NCBI RefSeq assembly: GCF_014451325.2
Contig: NZ_JACSCH020000007.1
Span: forward strand, 192,965-256,964
Direction of reading: 5' to 3'
DNA length: 64,000 nucleotides
Origin: Streptomyces sp. CB02980
GTDB taxonomy: Bacteria > Actinomycetota > Actinomycetes > Streptomycetales > Streptomycetaceae
Below are positions 34,053 to 42,108 of the stretch, piece after piece; position 1 is the first letter of the stretch, and the number at the start of each line of letters is the position of its first letter. Under the pieces are notes generated by a model that did not search any database, was not told the DNA's origin, and saw only the letters and a list, made by a program, of their open reading frames with translations. A program made the translations under genes and the position numbers.

Positions 34053-35162
34053 TCAGCCCACCCGGGTCGCTCCCGCGAAGGGCATCTCGTCGATGGGGGC
34101 GACCCTGACGGGTGCGCCGGGGCGGGGGGCGTGAATCATCTGGCCGCCGCCGATGTAGAGCCCGACGTGGCTGATCCCGGAGTAGAAGAAGATCAGGTCA
34201 CCGGGGGCGAGCTGGGACCGGGAGACGCGCCGGCCCGCGTTGATCTGGGTGTACGTGGTGCGCGGCAGCGAGACGCCGGCCGCGCGCCAGGCCGCCTGGG
34301 TGAGGCCCGAGCAGTCGTACGCCGAGGGGCCCGTCGCCCCCCACACGTACGGCTTGCCGAGCTGGGCGCGGGCGAAGGAGACGGCCTCGGCGGCCCGGCC
34401 GTTCGGCGCGGTCACCGGCCCGCGGTCACCGCCCGACGAGCGGTCGGCGCGCACGGTGGCGGTCGCCGTGTCCGTACCCCCGGTGCCGCCGTTCCCGGCG
34501 GAGGTGCCGGAGCCGTCGCGGCCCGCCTCGGCGGCCTGGTACCGGGCGCGTTCCTCCGCGGTCAGCCGGGCGAGCAGGGTCCGTGCCGCCTGGAGCTTGC
34601 CGAGGACGGCCGCCTTCTGCCGCCGCAGCTCCGTCTCGTGCTCGCGCAGCGCGTCCAGGTGTCCCGTCGACTCGGCGCGCAGCTGCCGGACGGCGGCGAG
34701 CTCGCGGCGTACGGCGCTGACGGCGGCCGCCTGCCGGTCCCCGGCCCGCTCGGCGAGCGCGGCCCGCTCCAGGTACTGGTCGGGGTTCGAGGTGAGGGCG
34801 AGCTGGACGGCCGGGTCGAGGCCCCCGGACCGGTACTGGGCGGCGGCCATGGCCCCGAGCCCGTCCCGCGCGGTGTTGAGCCGCTGGGTCCTGCGGGCGG
34901 CCTCGTCGCGCAGCCGCTCGAACGCGGCGCGGGCCTCGTCGGCCTTCTCCTTCGCCCCGTTGTACCGCTCGGTCGCGACCTCCGCCTCCTCGTACAGCCG
35001 GTCGACCTTCTCCTTGACCTGGGCGGTGGTGGGACGGGGTTCGGCGTGCCCGGACCCCTCGAAGAGCGTCGCGGTCGCGGCGGAGGCGAGGGCGAGCGTG
35101 GCGGCGGTGCGGCCCGCCTGACCACCGAGGGGGGACTGCTTGGGTTTTCGGTGTGCTGCCAC
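34053..35162 (-). CDS. secreted NlpC/P60 (C40) peptidoglycan hydrolase
   Basis: A 369-residue protein. An N-terminal signal sequence (about 1-41: basic start, then TAATLALASAATATLF, then an Ala-x-Ala-like end) precedes a long coiled-coil region at about 45-205 rich in Glu, Arg and Ala. A short low-complexity link follows. The NlpC/P60 domain at about 255-365 has the nucleophile in YDCSGLTQAAW and histidines in SHVGLYIG and MIHAPRPG. It should cut peptide stems of peptidoglycan outside the membrane, and the coiled coil resembles that of RipA-like enzymes needing activation. The GTG at 35162 has no obvious ribosome binding site. It is convergent with the response regulator gene. Confidence 0.9.
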   Translation of the reverse strand: MAAHRKPKQSPLGGQAGRTAATLALASAATATLFEGSGHAEPRPTTAQVKEKVDRLYEEAEVATERYNGAKEKADEARAAFERLRDEAARRTQRLNTARDGLGAMAAAQYRSGGLDPAVQLALTSNPDQYLERAALAERAGDRQAAAVSAVRRELAAVRQLRAESTGHLDALREHETELRRQKAAVLGKLQAARTLLARLTAEERARYQAAEAGRDGSGTSAGNGGTGGTDTATATVRADRSSGGDRGPVTAPNGRAAEAVSFARAQLGKPYVWGATGPSAYDCSGLTQAAWRAAGVSLPRTTYTQINAGRRVSRSQLAPGDLIFFYSGISHVGLYIGGGQMIHAPRPGAPVRVAPIDEMPFAGATRVG

Positions 35163-35505
35163 GAGGGCGGGTCACATCCTCTGCCTGGGGGAGACGGGCC
35201 CGCCGGGCCGACGGCGGGCCGCACAGGGGAGACGGACCGCCGCCGGGTTTTCTCGGCGGGGGTGACCGACAACCGCCGGATCGCCGGCGGTGGTGGGGAG
35301 CCGGCCACCTGGTGAAGGACGCTAAACCTGGGGTCACGCCCGGGCGGCGGGATGACCGCTATTGGCGACACTTGGCGGTCGGCGACCGATGTCTTTCGCC
35401 CGGGGGGCCGGGCCGAGGGGCATTCCGGCGGCCGTCCGACCGAAGCGACGGAGCGGGTGGACCCGGCCGGAAGGCGGTGCTAAGACCCCGGTTAGGCTCC
35501 GGCCC
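35163..35505. other. divergent intergenic region of the NlpC/P60 and small membrane protein genes
   Basis: These 343 bases contain several GC-rich hairpin-forming segments, for example GGCCCGCC pairing with GGCGGGCC around 35195-35220, but no coding frame. I looked for a c-di-AMP (ydaO-type) riboswitch, which precedes many Streptomyces cell-wall hydrolase genes. Only a short CGCTAAACC-like match at 35320-35328 is present, and it is on the wrong strand. Confidence 0.5.
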
Positions 35506-35859
35506 ATGGACGTACTCATCAATGTCTTCGTCGCACTGCACATCATCGGTATCGCCGCCCTGCTGGGCGGATTCCTCACCCAGATGAAGGCGATGGGGGC
35601 CGGTACGGCCCGCTTCGGCCCCGTGATGCTGCACGGCGCGCTGACCATGCTCGTCACGGGCGTCGCGCTGGTCGGCCTGAACCAGGCGGACGACCAGAGC
35701 GTCGACAACCTCAAGATCGGCATCAAGCTCGGGATCCTCGTCGTGATCCTCGCCCTCGTCTACGTCAAGCGCGACGAGGAGCGGGTCGAGAAGGGTCTCT
35801 TCGCCGCCGTCGGCGGTCTGACCATGGCGAACATCTTCATCGCGACCCTCTGGACGTGA
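35506..35859 (+). CDS. small four-TM membrane protein
   Basis: A 117-residue protein that is almost all membrane segments: about 5-25 (NVFVALHIIGIAALLGGFL), 40-60, 70-90 and 98-116. I cannot name the family with certainty; it resembles small integral-membrane proteins found in many actinobacteria. The frame is open upstream to 35362, but ATG 35506 gives a natural membrane-protein start and lies eight bases after TAGGCT (35493-35498), a plausible -10 box, so the mRNA may be nearly leaderless. The uvrD-like gene follows on the same strand after 135 bp. Confidence 0.72.
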   Translation: MDVLINVFVALHIIGIAALLGGFLTQMKAMGAGTARFGPVMLHGALTMLVTGVALVGLNQADDQSVDNLKIGIKLGILVVILALVYVKRDEERVEKGLFAAVGGLTMANIFIATLWT

Positions 35860-35994
35860 CCCTCGGGACATGACCCGGGACCCCTCCGGGGAGCGGCCGG
35901 CCGCGCGGGTGTGACCGGTACCGCAGGCCGACGAGGAAGGCGGGTCCCGAAGGCGGGCCCGGATGTCGGTGGGGCGTCCTAGACTCGTGAGGCG

Positions 35995-38445
35995 ATGAGC
36001 AGCCTCTTTGACGACAGCTTCCTGGCCGGCCTCCAGAACCACTCCTCGGAGGAGCCCCCGCCCCACCCCGAGGACCACGAGCACGGCTCCCCGGCCGGGG
36101 AGGACGTCCCGCACGACCTCTTCGGGGAGCACTTCGACGTGCCCCCGCCCGCCCGGGACACCCACTACCGCGACGGCGCCCCCCGCCCCGTCGTGGACAC
36201 CGCCGCGCTCCTGGACGGGCTGAACGAGCAGCAGCGCGCCGCCGTCGTGCACACCGACACCCCGCTGCTCATCGTCGCCGGAGCCGGCTCCGGCAAGACC
36301 CGGGTGCTCACCCACCGCATCGCCCACCTGCTGGGCACGCGGCACGTGCACCCCGGCCAGATACTGGCGATCACCTTCACGAACAAGGCCGCCGGCGAGA
36401 TGAAGGAGCGCGTCGAGCAGCTCGTCGGACCCCGCGCCAACGCCATGTGGGTGATGACCTTCCACAGCGCCTGCGTCCGCATCCTGCGCCGCGAGTCGAA
36501 GAAGCTCGGCTTCACGTCCTCCTTCTCGATCTACGACGCCGCCGACTCCAAGCGCCTGATGTCCCTGGTCTGCCGCGACCTGGACCTCGACCCGAAGAAG
36601 TTCCCGCCGAAGTCCTTCAGCGCCAAGATCTCGAACCTCAAGAACGAGCTGATCGACGAGGAGACCTTCGCCGACCAGGCCGTCGACGGCTTCGAGAAGA
36701 CGCTCGCCGAGGCCTACCGGATGTACCAGGCGCGGCTGCGCGAGGCCAACGCCCTGGACTTCGACGACATCATCATGACGACGGTCCATCTGCTCCAGGC
36801 GTTCCCGGACGTCGCCGAGCACTACCGCCGCCGCTTCCGGCACGTCCTCGTCGACGAGTACCAGGACACCAACCACGCCCAGTACACCCTCGTGCGGGAG
36901 CTCGTCGGCACCGGCTACGAGGACCTCGGCCCCGCCGAGCTGTGCGTCGTGGGTGACGCCGACCAGTCGATCTACGCCTTCCGCGGCGCCACCATCCGCA
37001 ACATCCTCCAGTTCGAGGAGGACTACCCGGACGCGACGACGATCCTCCTGGAGCAGAACTACCGCTCCACGCAGACGATCCTCTCCGCCGCGAACGCCGT
37101 CATCGAGCGCAACGAGTCCCGCCGCCCCAAGAACCTCTGGACGAACGCCGGCGCGGGCTCGCAGATCACGGGCTACGTCGCCGACACCGAGCACGACGAG
37201 GCCCAGTTCGTCGCCGACGAGATCGACCGGCTCACGGACGCGGGCGAGGCCAAGGCCGGAGACGTCGCCGTCTTCTACCGGACCAACGCCCAGTCGCGAG
37301 TCTTCGAAGAGATCTTCATCCGCGTCGGACTGCCCTACAAGGTCGTCGGCGGCGTGCGCTTCTACGAGCGCAAGGAGGTCCGGGACGTCCTCGCCTACCT
37401 GCGCGTCCTCGCCAACCCCGAGGACAACGTCCCGCTGCGCCGCATCCTCAACGTCCCCAAGCGGGGCATCGGCGAGCGCGCCGAGGCGATGATCGACGCC
37501 CTGTCGCTGCGCGAGAAGATCACCTTCCCGCAGGCCCTCAAGCGGGTCGACGAGGCGTACGGCATGGCGGCCCGCTCGGCGAACGCCGTCAAGCGGTTCA
37601 ACGCCCTGATGGACGAGCTGCGCACCGTCGTCGAGTCCGGCGCCGGCCCCGCCGTCGTCCTGGAGGCCGTCTTCGAGCGTACGGGCTACCTCGCCGAGCT
37701 CCAGGCCTCGACCGACCCGCAGGACGAGACCCGGATCGAGAACCTCCAGGAACTCGCCGCGGTGGCCCTGGAGTTCGAGCAGGAGCGCGGCGAGGAGCCC
37801 GCGACCCTCGCCGAGTTCCTGGAGAAGGTCGCGCTCGTCGCCGACTCCGACCAGATCCCGGACGATGACGAGGAGGGCCGGGGCGTCATCACCCTGATGA
37901 CGCTGCACACCGCCAAGGGCCTCGAATTCCCCGTGGTGTTCCTGACGGGCATGGAGGACGGCGTCTTCCCGCACATGCGCGCCCTCGGCCAGGCGAAGGA
38001 ACTGGAGGAGGAGCGGCGCCTCGCGTACGTGGGCATCACCCGCGCGCGGGAGCGGCTCTACCTGACGCGCTCGTCGATGCGCAGCGCCTGGGGACAGCCC
38101 TCGTACAACCCGGCCTCACGCTTCCTGGAGGAGATCCCGCCCGCGTACCTGGAGTGGAAGCGGACCGGTCCGATGGTGAAGCCCGCCGGGCCGACCTCGG
38201 GGATCACCTCCTCGCTCTCCTCCTCCCGCTCGCGCTCCGGCCCCTCGGGCTTCGCGACCCGGCGTGCGGGGGAGAAGCCGGTCATCTCCCTCCAGGTCGG
38301 CGACCGGGTCACGCACGACCAGTTCGGCCTCGGCACGGTCATGACGGTGACCGGCGCGGGCGGGGACGCCCAGGCGACGATCGACTTCGGCGACGAGAAG
38401 CCGAAGCGGCTGCTGCTGCGGTACGCGCCGGTCGAGAAGCTGTAG
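35995..38445 (+). CDS. pcrA: UvrD/PcrA family ATP-dependent DNA helicase
   Basis: An 816-residue superfamily 1A helicase. An acidic and Pro/His-rich N-terminal extension (1-65) precedes the Walker A motif AGAGSGKTR at about 94-103. Walker B with DEYQDTN lies near 287-293, and motifs GDADQSIYAFRGA, QNYRST and TLHTAKGLEFPVVFL are present in order. The C-terminal segment with VGDRVTHDQFGLGTV is the PcrA-type Tudor-like RNA-polymerase-binding region. The protein unwinds DNA 3' to 5' in excision repair and removal of RecA filaments. TAGACT at 35980-35985 is a likely -10 box close to the start codon. Confidence 0.95.
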   Translation: MSSLFDDSFLAGLQNHSSEEPPPHPEDHEHGSPAGEDVPHDLFGEHFDVPPPARDTHYRDGAPRPVVDTAALLDGLNEQQRAAVVHTDTPLLIVAGAGSGKTRVLTHRIAHLLGTRHVHPGQILAITFTNKAAGEMKERVEQLVGPRANAMWVMTFHSACVRILRRESKKLGFTSSFSIYDAADSKRLMSLVCRDLDLDPKKFPPKSFSAKISNLKNELIDEETFADQAVDGFEKTLAEAYRMYQARLREANALDFDDIIMTTVHLLQAFPDVAEHYRRRFRHVLVDEYQDTNHAQYTLVRELVGTGYEDLGPAELCVVGDADQSIYAFRGATIRNILQFEEDYPDATTILLEQNYRSTQTILSAANAVIERNESRRPKNLWTNAGAGSQITGYVADTEHDEAQFVADEIDRLTDAGEAKAGDVAVFYRTNAQSRVFEEIFIRVGLPYKVVGGVRFYERKEVRDVLAYLRVLANPEDNVPLRRILNVPKRGIGERAEAMIDALSLREKITFPQALKRVDEAYGMAARSANAVKRFNALMDELRTVVESGAGPAVVLEAVFERTGYLAELQASTDPQDETRIENLQELAAVALEFEQERGEEPATLAEFLEKVALVADSDQIPDDDEEGRGVITLMTLHTAKGLEFPVVFLTGMEDGVFPHMRALGQAKELEEERRLAYVGITRARERLYLTRSSMRSAWGQPSYNPASRFLEEIPPAYLEWKRTGPMVKPAGPTSGITSSLSSSRSRSGPSGFATRRAGEKPVISLQVGDRVTHDQFGLGTVMTVTGAGGDAQATIDFGDEKPKRLLLRYAPVEKL

Positions 38446-38459
38446 CGGCGGAGACGGCA

Positions 38460-38504
38460 TACGCGAGCGGGCCCCGGCCGAAGAAGCCGGGGCCCGCTCG
38501 CGTA
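38460..38504. terminator. bidirectional terminator between helicase and M23 genes
   Basis: A perfect 19-bp stem (38460-38478 with 38486-38504) surrounds the loop CGAAGAA, starting 15 bases after the helicase stop and ending 16 bases before the convergent M23 gene stop. Both transcripts would run into it. Confidence 0.9.
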
Positions 38505-38519
38505 CGCGAGGTGTGGAGG

Positions 38520-40241
38520 TCAACTGGTCGGGTCGAGACCGTGGCTGCGCAGCCAGGCCAGCGGGTCGATCGCGTAGCCGCCGCCCGGCCGGACCTCGAA
38601 GTGCAGGTGCGGGCCGGTGGAGTTGCCGGTGTCGCCGGAGTACGCGATGACGTCGCCGGCCTTCACCTGGCCGTAGCGGATCTTGGCGCTGCTGAGGTGG
38701 CAGTACCAGGTCTCGGTGCCGTCGGGCGCGGTCACGATCACCATGTTGCCGTAGGCGCTGTTGATCTGGGTGCGGACGGTGCCGTCCGTCGCGGCCATCA
38801 CGGGCGTGCCGGTCTGCACGGGGAAGTCGATGCCGGTGTGCACGGACATCCAGTTGACGCCGGACTGGCCGAAGCGCGCGCTGAGCCGGTGGAGTTCCAC
38901 CGGCAGCATGTACTTGGGACGCAGCGCCTCCTTGCGGGCCGCCTCCTCCTCGCGCTTCTTCTTGTCGGCCGCCTGGCGTGCCTTGAGGTCGATGCGCTCC
39001 TGGGTGCGGCTCGCGCGGTCGCCGAAGTCGCGGGCGTCGGCGCTGAGCGCGGCGAGCTGCGTGTCGAGGGCGTTGTTGGCGGCGACCTGCTTCACGGACG
39101 CCGGGTCGGCGGCGGCGAGCGCGGTCGTGTCCTCCTTCTTCGCACCGTCGGCGGCTCCGGTGAGCCCGCCGACGGAGGCGGCGGCGATGCCGGCGACTCC
39201 CATGACGCAGGCGGAGGGAACGGCGACGGTCAGCAGAGCCGAGCGCTTGGCGGGGGTACGGCGGCGGCCGCGGCTGCCGTTGGAGGAGCGGCGCACGGGG
39301 CGGCCGGCGAGGGGGGAGTCCGTGCGGACCTCGACGGCGGTCTGGTCGTCGACGTCGGAGGGGTCGGCGTCGTGCTCGTCGTGGGCCTCGCGGGCCACGT
39401 GACGGTCCTCGTCCTCGTGGCCGTCGTGGCCGGCCCGGTCGTGGGCGGGCTCGAAGTCGTCGAGGTCCGCGTGGGCCTCTGCGGTGCCGGCCTCGGTCTC
39501 GGGGAGGTACTCGAACGCGAACTCCGCGGTGTGCTCGGGACCCGGCGTGTACTGCTGGGGGACGACCGGCTCGGCCTCCTGGGCCGCCTGGTTCCACGCG
39601 GTCGCGTCGTACGCGCCGGTGTCGGTCGCGAAGGCGGGGGCGGCCCACTGGCCGGTCGCGTCGTAGGACTCGTATCCGTACGCCCCCTGAGCGGCGTAGG
39701 CGCCGGCGTGGAGGGTCTCGTACTGGCCGGTGTGCTGGGCCTCGGTCCAGGCGGAGGCGTCCCACTGGCCGGTGGCGTCGTACGCGGGGGTGGTGCCGTG
39801 CTGTGCGGCCGTCGTGTCGTACTGCCCGGTCGTCGTCTCGTACGGACCGGTCGAGGTCCCGTGCGTGCCGGTGGTGTCGTAGGCGCCGGTGGTGTTCCAC
39901 TGCCCGGTGGTGTCCCACTGACCGGTCGTGTCGTACTGGCCGGTGGTGGTGGCGTACTGCCCCGTCATGTCGTACTGGCCGGTCGCGGCGTACTGCGTGG
40001 CGTCGTACTGCCCGGTCGCCGTTCCGTACTGCTCCGCCGCCGTCGTTCCGTACTGCTCCGTGGTTCCGTACTGCTCCGCCGTCCCGTACGTGCCGGTGAC
40101 GTCGTATCCGCCGAGGTTCCACTGTCCGCTCTGGTCCGCCCCGCCGTCGCCGTAGGCGCCGAAGAGAGGGTCGGTGGCGAAACTGCCGGTGGAGTGGGCG
40201 CCGTCTCCGACGTACCCGGCGTGGGGGTGCTGGTCGTTCAC
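38520..40241 (-). CDS. membrane-anchored M23 peptidase with repeat-rich cytoplasmic domain
   Basis: A 573-residue protein. Residues about 45-175 are a tandem low-complexity region built on GQ-Y/W-D-x-T units (for example TGQYDTTGQWDTTGQWNTTG). A charged stretch to about 330 follows, then one membrane helix at about 333-358 (SALLTVAVPSACVMGVAGIA). Outside lie a coiled coil (about 385-445) and an LytM/M23 domain (about 455-560) with HTGIDFP, HLHFE and a C-terminal DPLAWL. The zinc ligands of the M23 family are present, so it may cleave peptidoglycan cross-bridges; many such proteins are instead activators. The start GTG 40241 follows GAGAGAGA; a TTG one codon earlier is also possible. Confidence 0.88.
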   Translation of the reverse strand: MNDQHPHAGYVGDGAHSTGSFATDPLFGAYGDGGADQSGQWNLGGYDVTGTYGTAEQYGTTEQYGTTAAEQYGTATGQYDATQYAATGQYDMTGQYATTTGQYDTTGQWDTTGQWNTTGAYDTTGTHGTSTGPYETTTGQYDTTAAQHGTTPAYDATGQWDASAWTEAQHTGQYETLHAGAYAAQGAYGYESYDATGQWAAPAFATDTGAYDATAWNQAAQEAEPVVPQQYTPGPEHTAEFAFEYLPETEAGTAEAHADLDDFEPAHDRAGHDGHEDEDRHVAREAHDEHDADPSDVDDQTAVEVRTDSPLAGRPVRRSSNGSRGRRRTPAKRSALLTVAVPSACVMGVAGIAAASVGGLTGAADGAKKEDTTALAAADPASVKQVAANNALDTQLAALSADARDFGDRASRTQERIDLKARQAADKKKREEEAARKEALRPKYMLPVELHRLSARFGQSGVNWMSVHTGIDFPVQTGTPVMAATDGTVRTQINSAYGNMVIVTAPDGTETWYCHLSSAKIRYGQVKAGDVIAYSGDTGNSTGPHLHFEVRPGGGYAIDPLAWLRSHGLDPTS

Positions 40242-40464
40242 CAACGTCTCTCTCGCCTCGGCAGCAGGACCAGTCCGGGGCGGGCCCGACGAGGGGTGTC
40301 CCGGGGGTAAGCAGTGGCGCGACTGTACCCGGCGGTATGCGCAGCCGACAATCTTCGGCGGTGTTCGAGGCCGCAGGAAACGGGCAATCGGCCGTGTTTC
40401 GCCAGGTCACGGAGAGAGCTTTGGCCTTGTGTTCGAGGAACGTTCGAAGAACGGTGTCGGAGTG

Positions 40465-41253
40465 TCACGCCACGGACGTGGCGCCCGGCTCCTCCTCGCG
40501 TGCTCCCGGGGCCTCCGGACCGCCCGCGTCGAGGGCATCCCGGACCCCGGCGGCCACCGTGGGATGCACCGGCAGCGCGAGATGACCGACCCCGCTGACC
40601 CGCACGTTGTGCACGAGCAGGTCCGGGTGGTCGAGCCGCGCCGTCTCCACCGGCACCATGATCTGGTCCAGATCGCTCCAGAAGCTCACGAACCGGGTCC
40701 GGCAGCCGGGCGAAGGCCCGGCGAGCTCCCGCAGCACCTCCGAACCGGGCCGCATCTGCCGCACCAGCGGATGCGCGTCGGCGAGCGGGGCCACGCTCGT
40801 GCCGGAGTGCGGGGTGCCTAGCATGACCAGGGTGCGCACCCGGCTGTCACCACCCAGCCGCTGTACGTAATAGCGGGCGATGAGCCCGCCCAGACTGTGC
40901 CCGACGATGTCGACCTCGGCGTGTCCCGTACGGGCGCGGATCTCGTCCACCCGGCGGCCGAGCAGCTCGGCGGCGGCCCGCAGGTCGCAGGTGAGCGGTG
41001 AGTAATTGAGCGACTCGACGCAGTCACGGCCGTTCCGGGTGAGGGAGCGGCGCAGGACGACGAAGACCGAGCGGTTGTCGACGAAACCGTGCAGCAGGAC
41101 GACCGGGCGCCGGCCCGGGGTCACCGACGGGGGAGGGGCGGGCGCGAGGCGCTCGGCCACGATCCCGGAGGGGTAGAGGACGAGATGGCCGGTGAGGATC
41201 GCGAGCTCGAGGGCGGTGGCCTTCATCAGGGCGGTGACCTTGGTGAGCTCCAT
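40465..41253 (-). CDS. triacylglycerol lipase-like alpha/beta hydrolase
   Basis: A 262-residue serine hydrolase. Residues 1-30 form an amphipathic to hydrophobic helix (ALELAILTGHLVLYPSG) that may bind membrane or act as an uncleaved signal. The oxyanion motif VVLLHGF is at 51-57 and the nucleophile Ser120 is in GHSLGGL; an Asp in DLDQIMVP and a His in GVGHLALP complete the triad. The frame is open to 41445, but ATG 41253 follows GGGAGG with a six-base gap and is clearly the start. It most resembles LipA/EstA-type lipases of actinobacteria; the true ester substrate is unknown. A strong inverted repeat lies 46 bases upstream. Confidence 0.86.
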   Translation of the reverse strand: MELTKVTALMKATALELAILTGHLVLYPSGIVAERLAPAPPPSVTPGRRPVVLLHGFVDNRSVFVVLRRSLTRNGRDCVESLNYSPLTCDLRAAAELLGRRVDEIRARTGHAEVDIVGHSLGGLIARYYVQRLGGDSRVRTLVMLGTPHSGTSVAPLADAHPLVRQMRPGSEVLRELAGPSPGCRTRFVSFWSDLDQIMVPVETARLDHPDLLVHNVRVSGVGHLALPVHPTVAAGVRDALDAGGPEAPGAREEEPGATSVA

Positions 41254-41298
41254 GGACGGCCTCCCGAACGGCACGCGGGGCCGGACGGTACGCCGGTG

Positions 41299-41343
41299 CG
41301 CCGCGCCTCCGTGCCGCACGGACGGCGGCACGGAGGCGCGGCG
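41299..41343. repeat. perfect 18-bp inverted repeat in a divergent promoter region
   Basis: Arms 41299-41316 and 41326-41343 are exact complements around a nine-base loop. The repeat is upstream of both divergent genes (lipase start 41253, icmB start 41558), so it cannot be an ordinary gene-end terminator. It could be an attenuator in the lipase leader or an insulator. Confidence 0.7.
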
Positions 41344-41557
41344 GACCTCGTCGCGGCTCCCTTCGCGACCGTGCCCCGCTTGCGGCTGGTGGGCCCAGGA
41401 GGAGGGCCCGAAAGCGGGGTACGACGCAGAGCGAACATGTCCCACGTGTGATTTCCCCCTCGCTCGCCGCCGCGAAACAGCCGGGTGCGGGATGCTGGGG
41501 ATAACGTTCGTTCACCTCCCCGGCAAAGACGCGCGGGGGTCGCATGTGGAGGCAGTG

Positions 41558-41965
41558 ATGGGTGTGACCGGTCCGATCCGCGTGGTGGTTGCCAAGCCGG
41601 GTCTCGACGGCCACGATCGCGGGGCCAAGGTGATCGCGCGGGCACTCCGCGACGCCGGCATGGAGGTCATCTACACCGGCCTCCACCAGACGCCCGAGCA
41701 GATCGTCGACACCGCGATCCAGGAGGACGCCGACGCGATCGGCCTCTCGATCCTCTCGGGCGCGCACAACACGCTGTTCGTGAAGGTCCTGGAGCTCCTC
41801 AAGGACCGTGACGCCGAGGACATCAAGGTCTTCGGCGGCGGCATCATCCCCGACGGGGACATCGCGCCGCTGAAGGAGAAGGGCGTGGCGGAGATCTTCA
41901 CGCCGGGCGCGACGACCACGTCCATCGTCGACTGGGTGAACGCGAACGTGCGCGTGGCCGCCTGA
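41558..41965 (+). CDS. icmB: isobutyryl-CoA mutase small (B12-binding) subunit
   Basis: A 135-residue cobalamin-binding domain protein. The signature DxHxxG is Asp17-x-His19-x-x-Gly22 (GLDGHDRGAK), and the S-x-L (LSILSGAHNT) and GG (KVFGGGIIP) motifs follow, all contacting the corrinoid tail. Together with the separate large subunit IcmA it interconverts isobutyryl-CoA and butyryl-CoA, supplying fatty-acid and polyketide precursors. The large subunit is not in this window, as is usual in Streptomyces. The start is set by GGAGG at 41547-41551 before ATG 41558. A two-way terminator follows. Confidence 0.92.
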   Translation: MGVTGPIRVVVAKPGLDGHDRGAKVIARALRDAGMEVIYTGLHQTPEQIVDTAIQEDADAIGLSILSGAHNTLFVKVLELLKDRDAEDIKVFGGGIIPDGDIAPLKEKGVAEIFTPGATTTSIVDWVNANVRVAA

Positions 41966-42039
41966 TCCGTGTAACCCGCATGACCGGTGTCATCCGCGGA
42001 GCCCGTGTCACCCGTTTCGGTGATAGGTGCCCCGGGCTT

Positions 42040-42071
42040 CGAAGGGCCCTTCCGCACGGGAGGGCCCTTCG
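42040..42071. terminator. bidirectional terminator between icmB and the DUF5691 gene
   Basis: An 11-bp stem pairs 42040-42050 with 42061-42071 around a 10-base loop. It lies between two convergent stop codons (41965 and 42109). Confidence 0.85.
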
Positions 42072-42108
42072 GCGTGCTCGGTCCTCGGGCCTGCCGGGTT
42101 CTTGAGTT

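Noticed and set aside
35163..35505. c-di-AMP (ydaO) riboswitch before the NlpC/P60 gene
   Set aside because: Only a short CGCTAAACC-like match is present and on the opposite strand; the other conserved blocks are missing.
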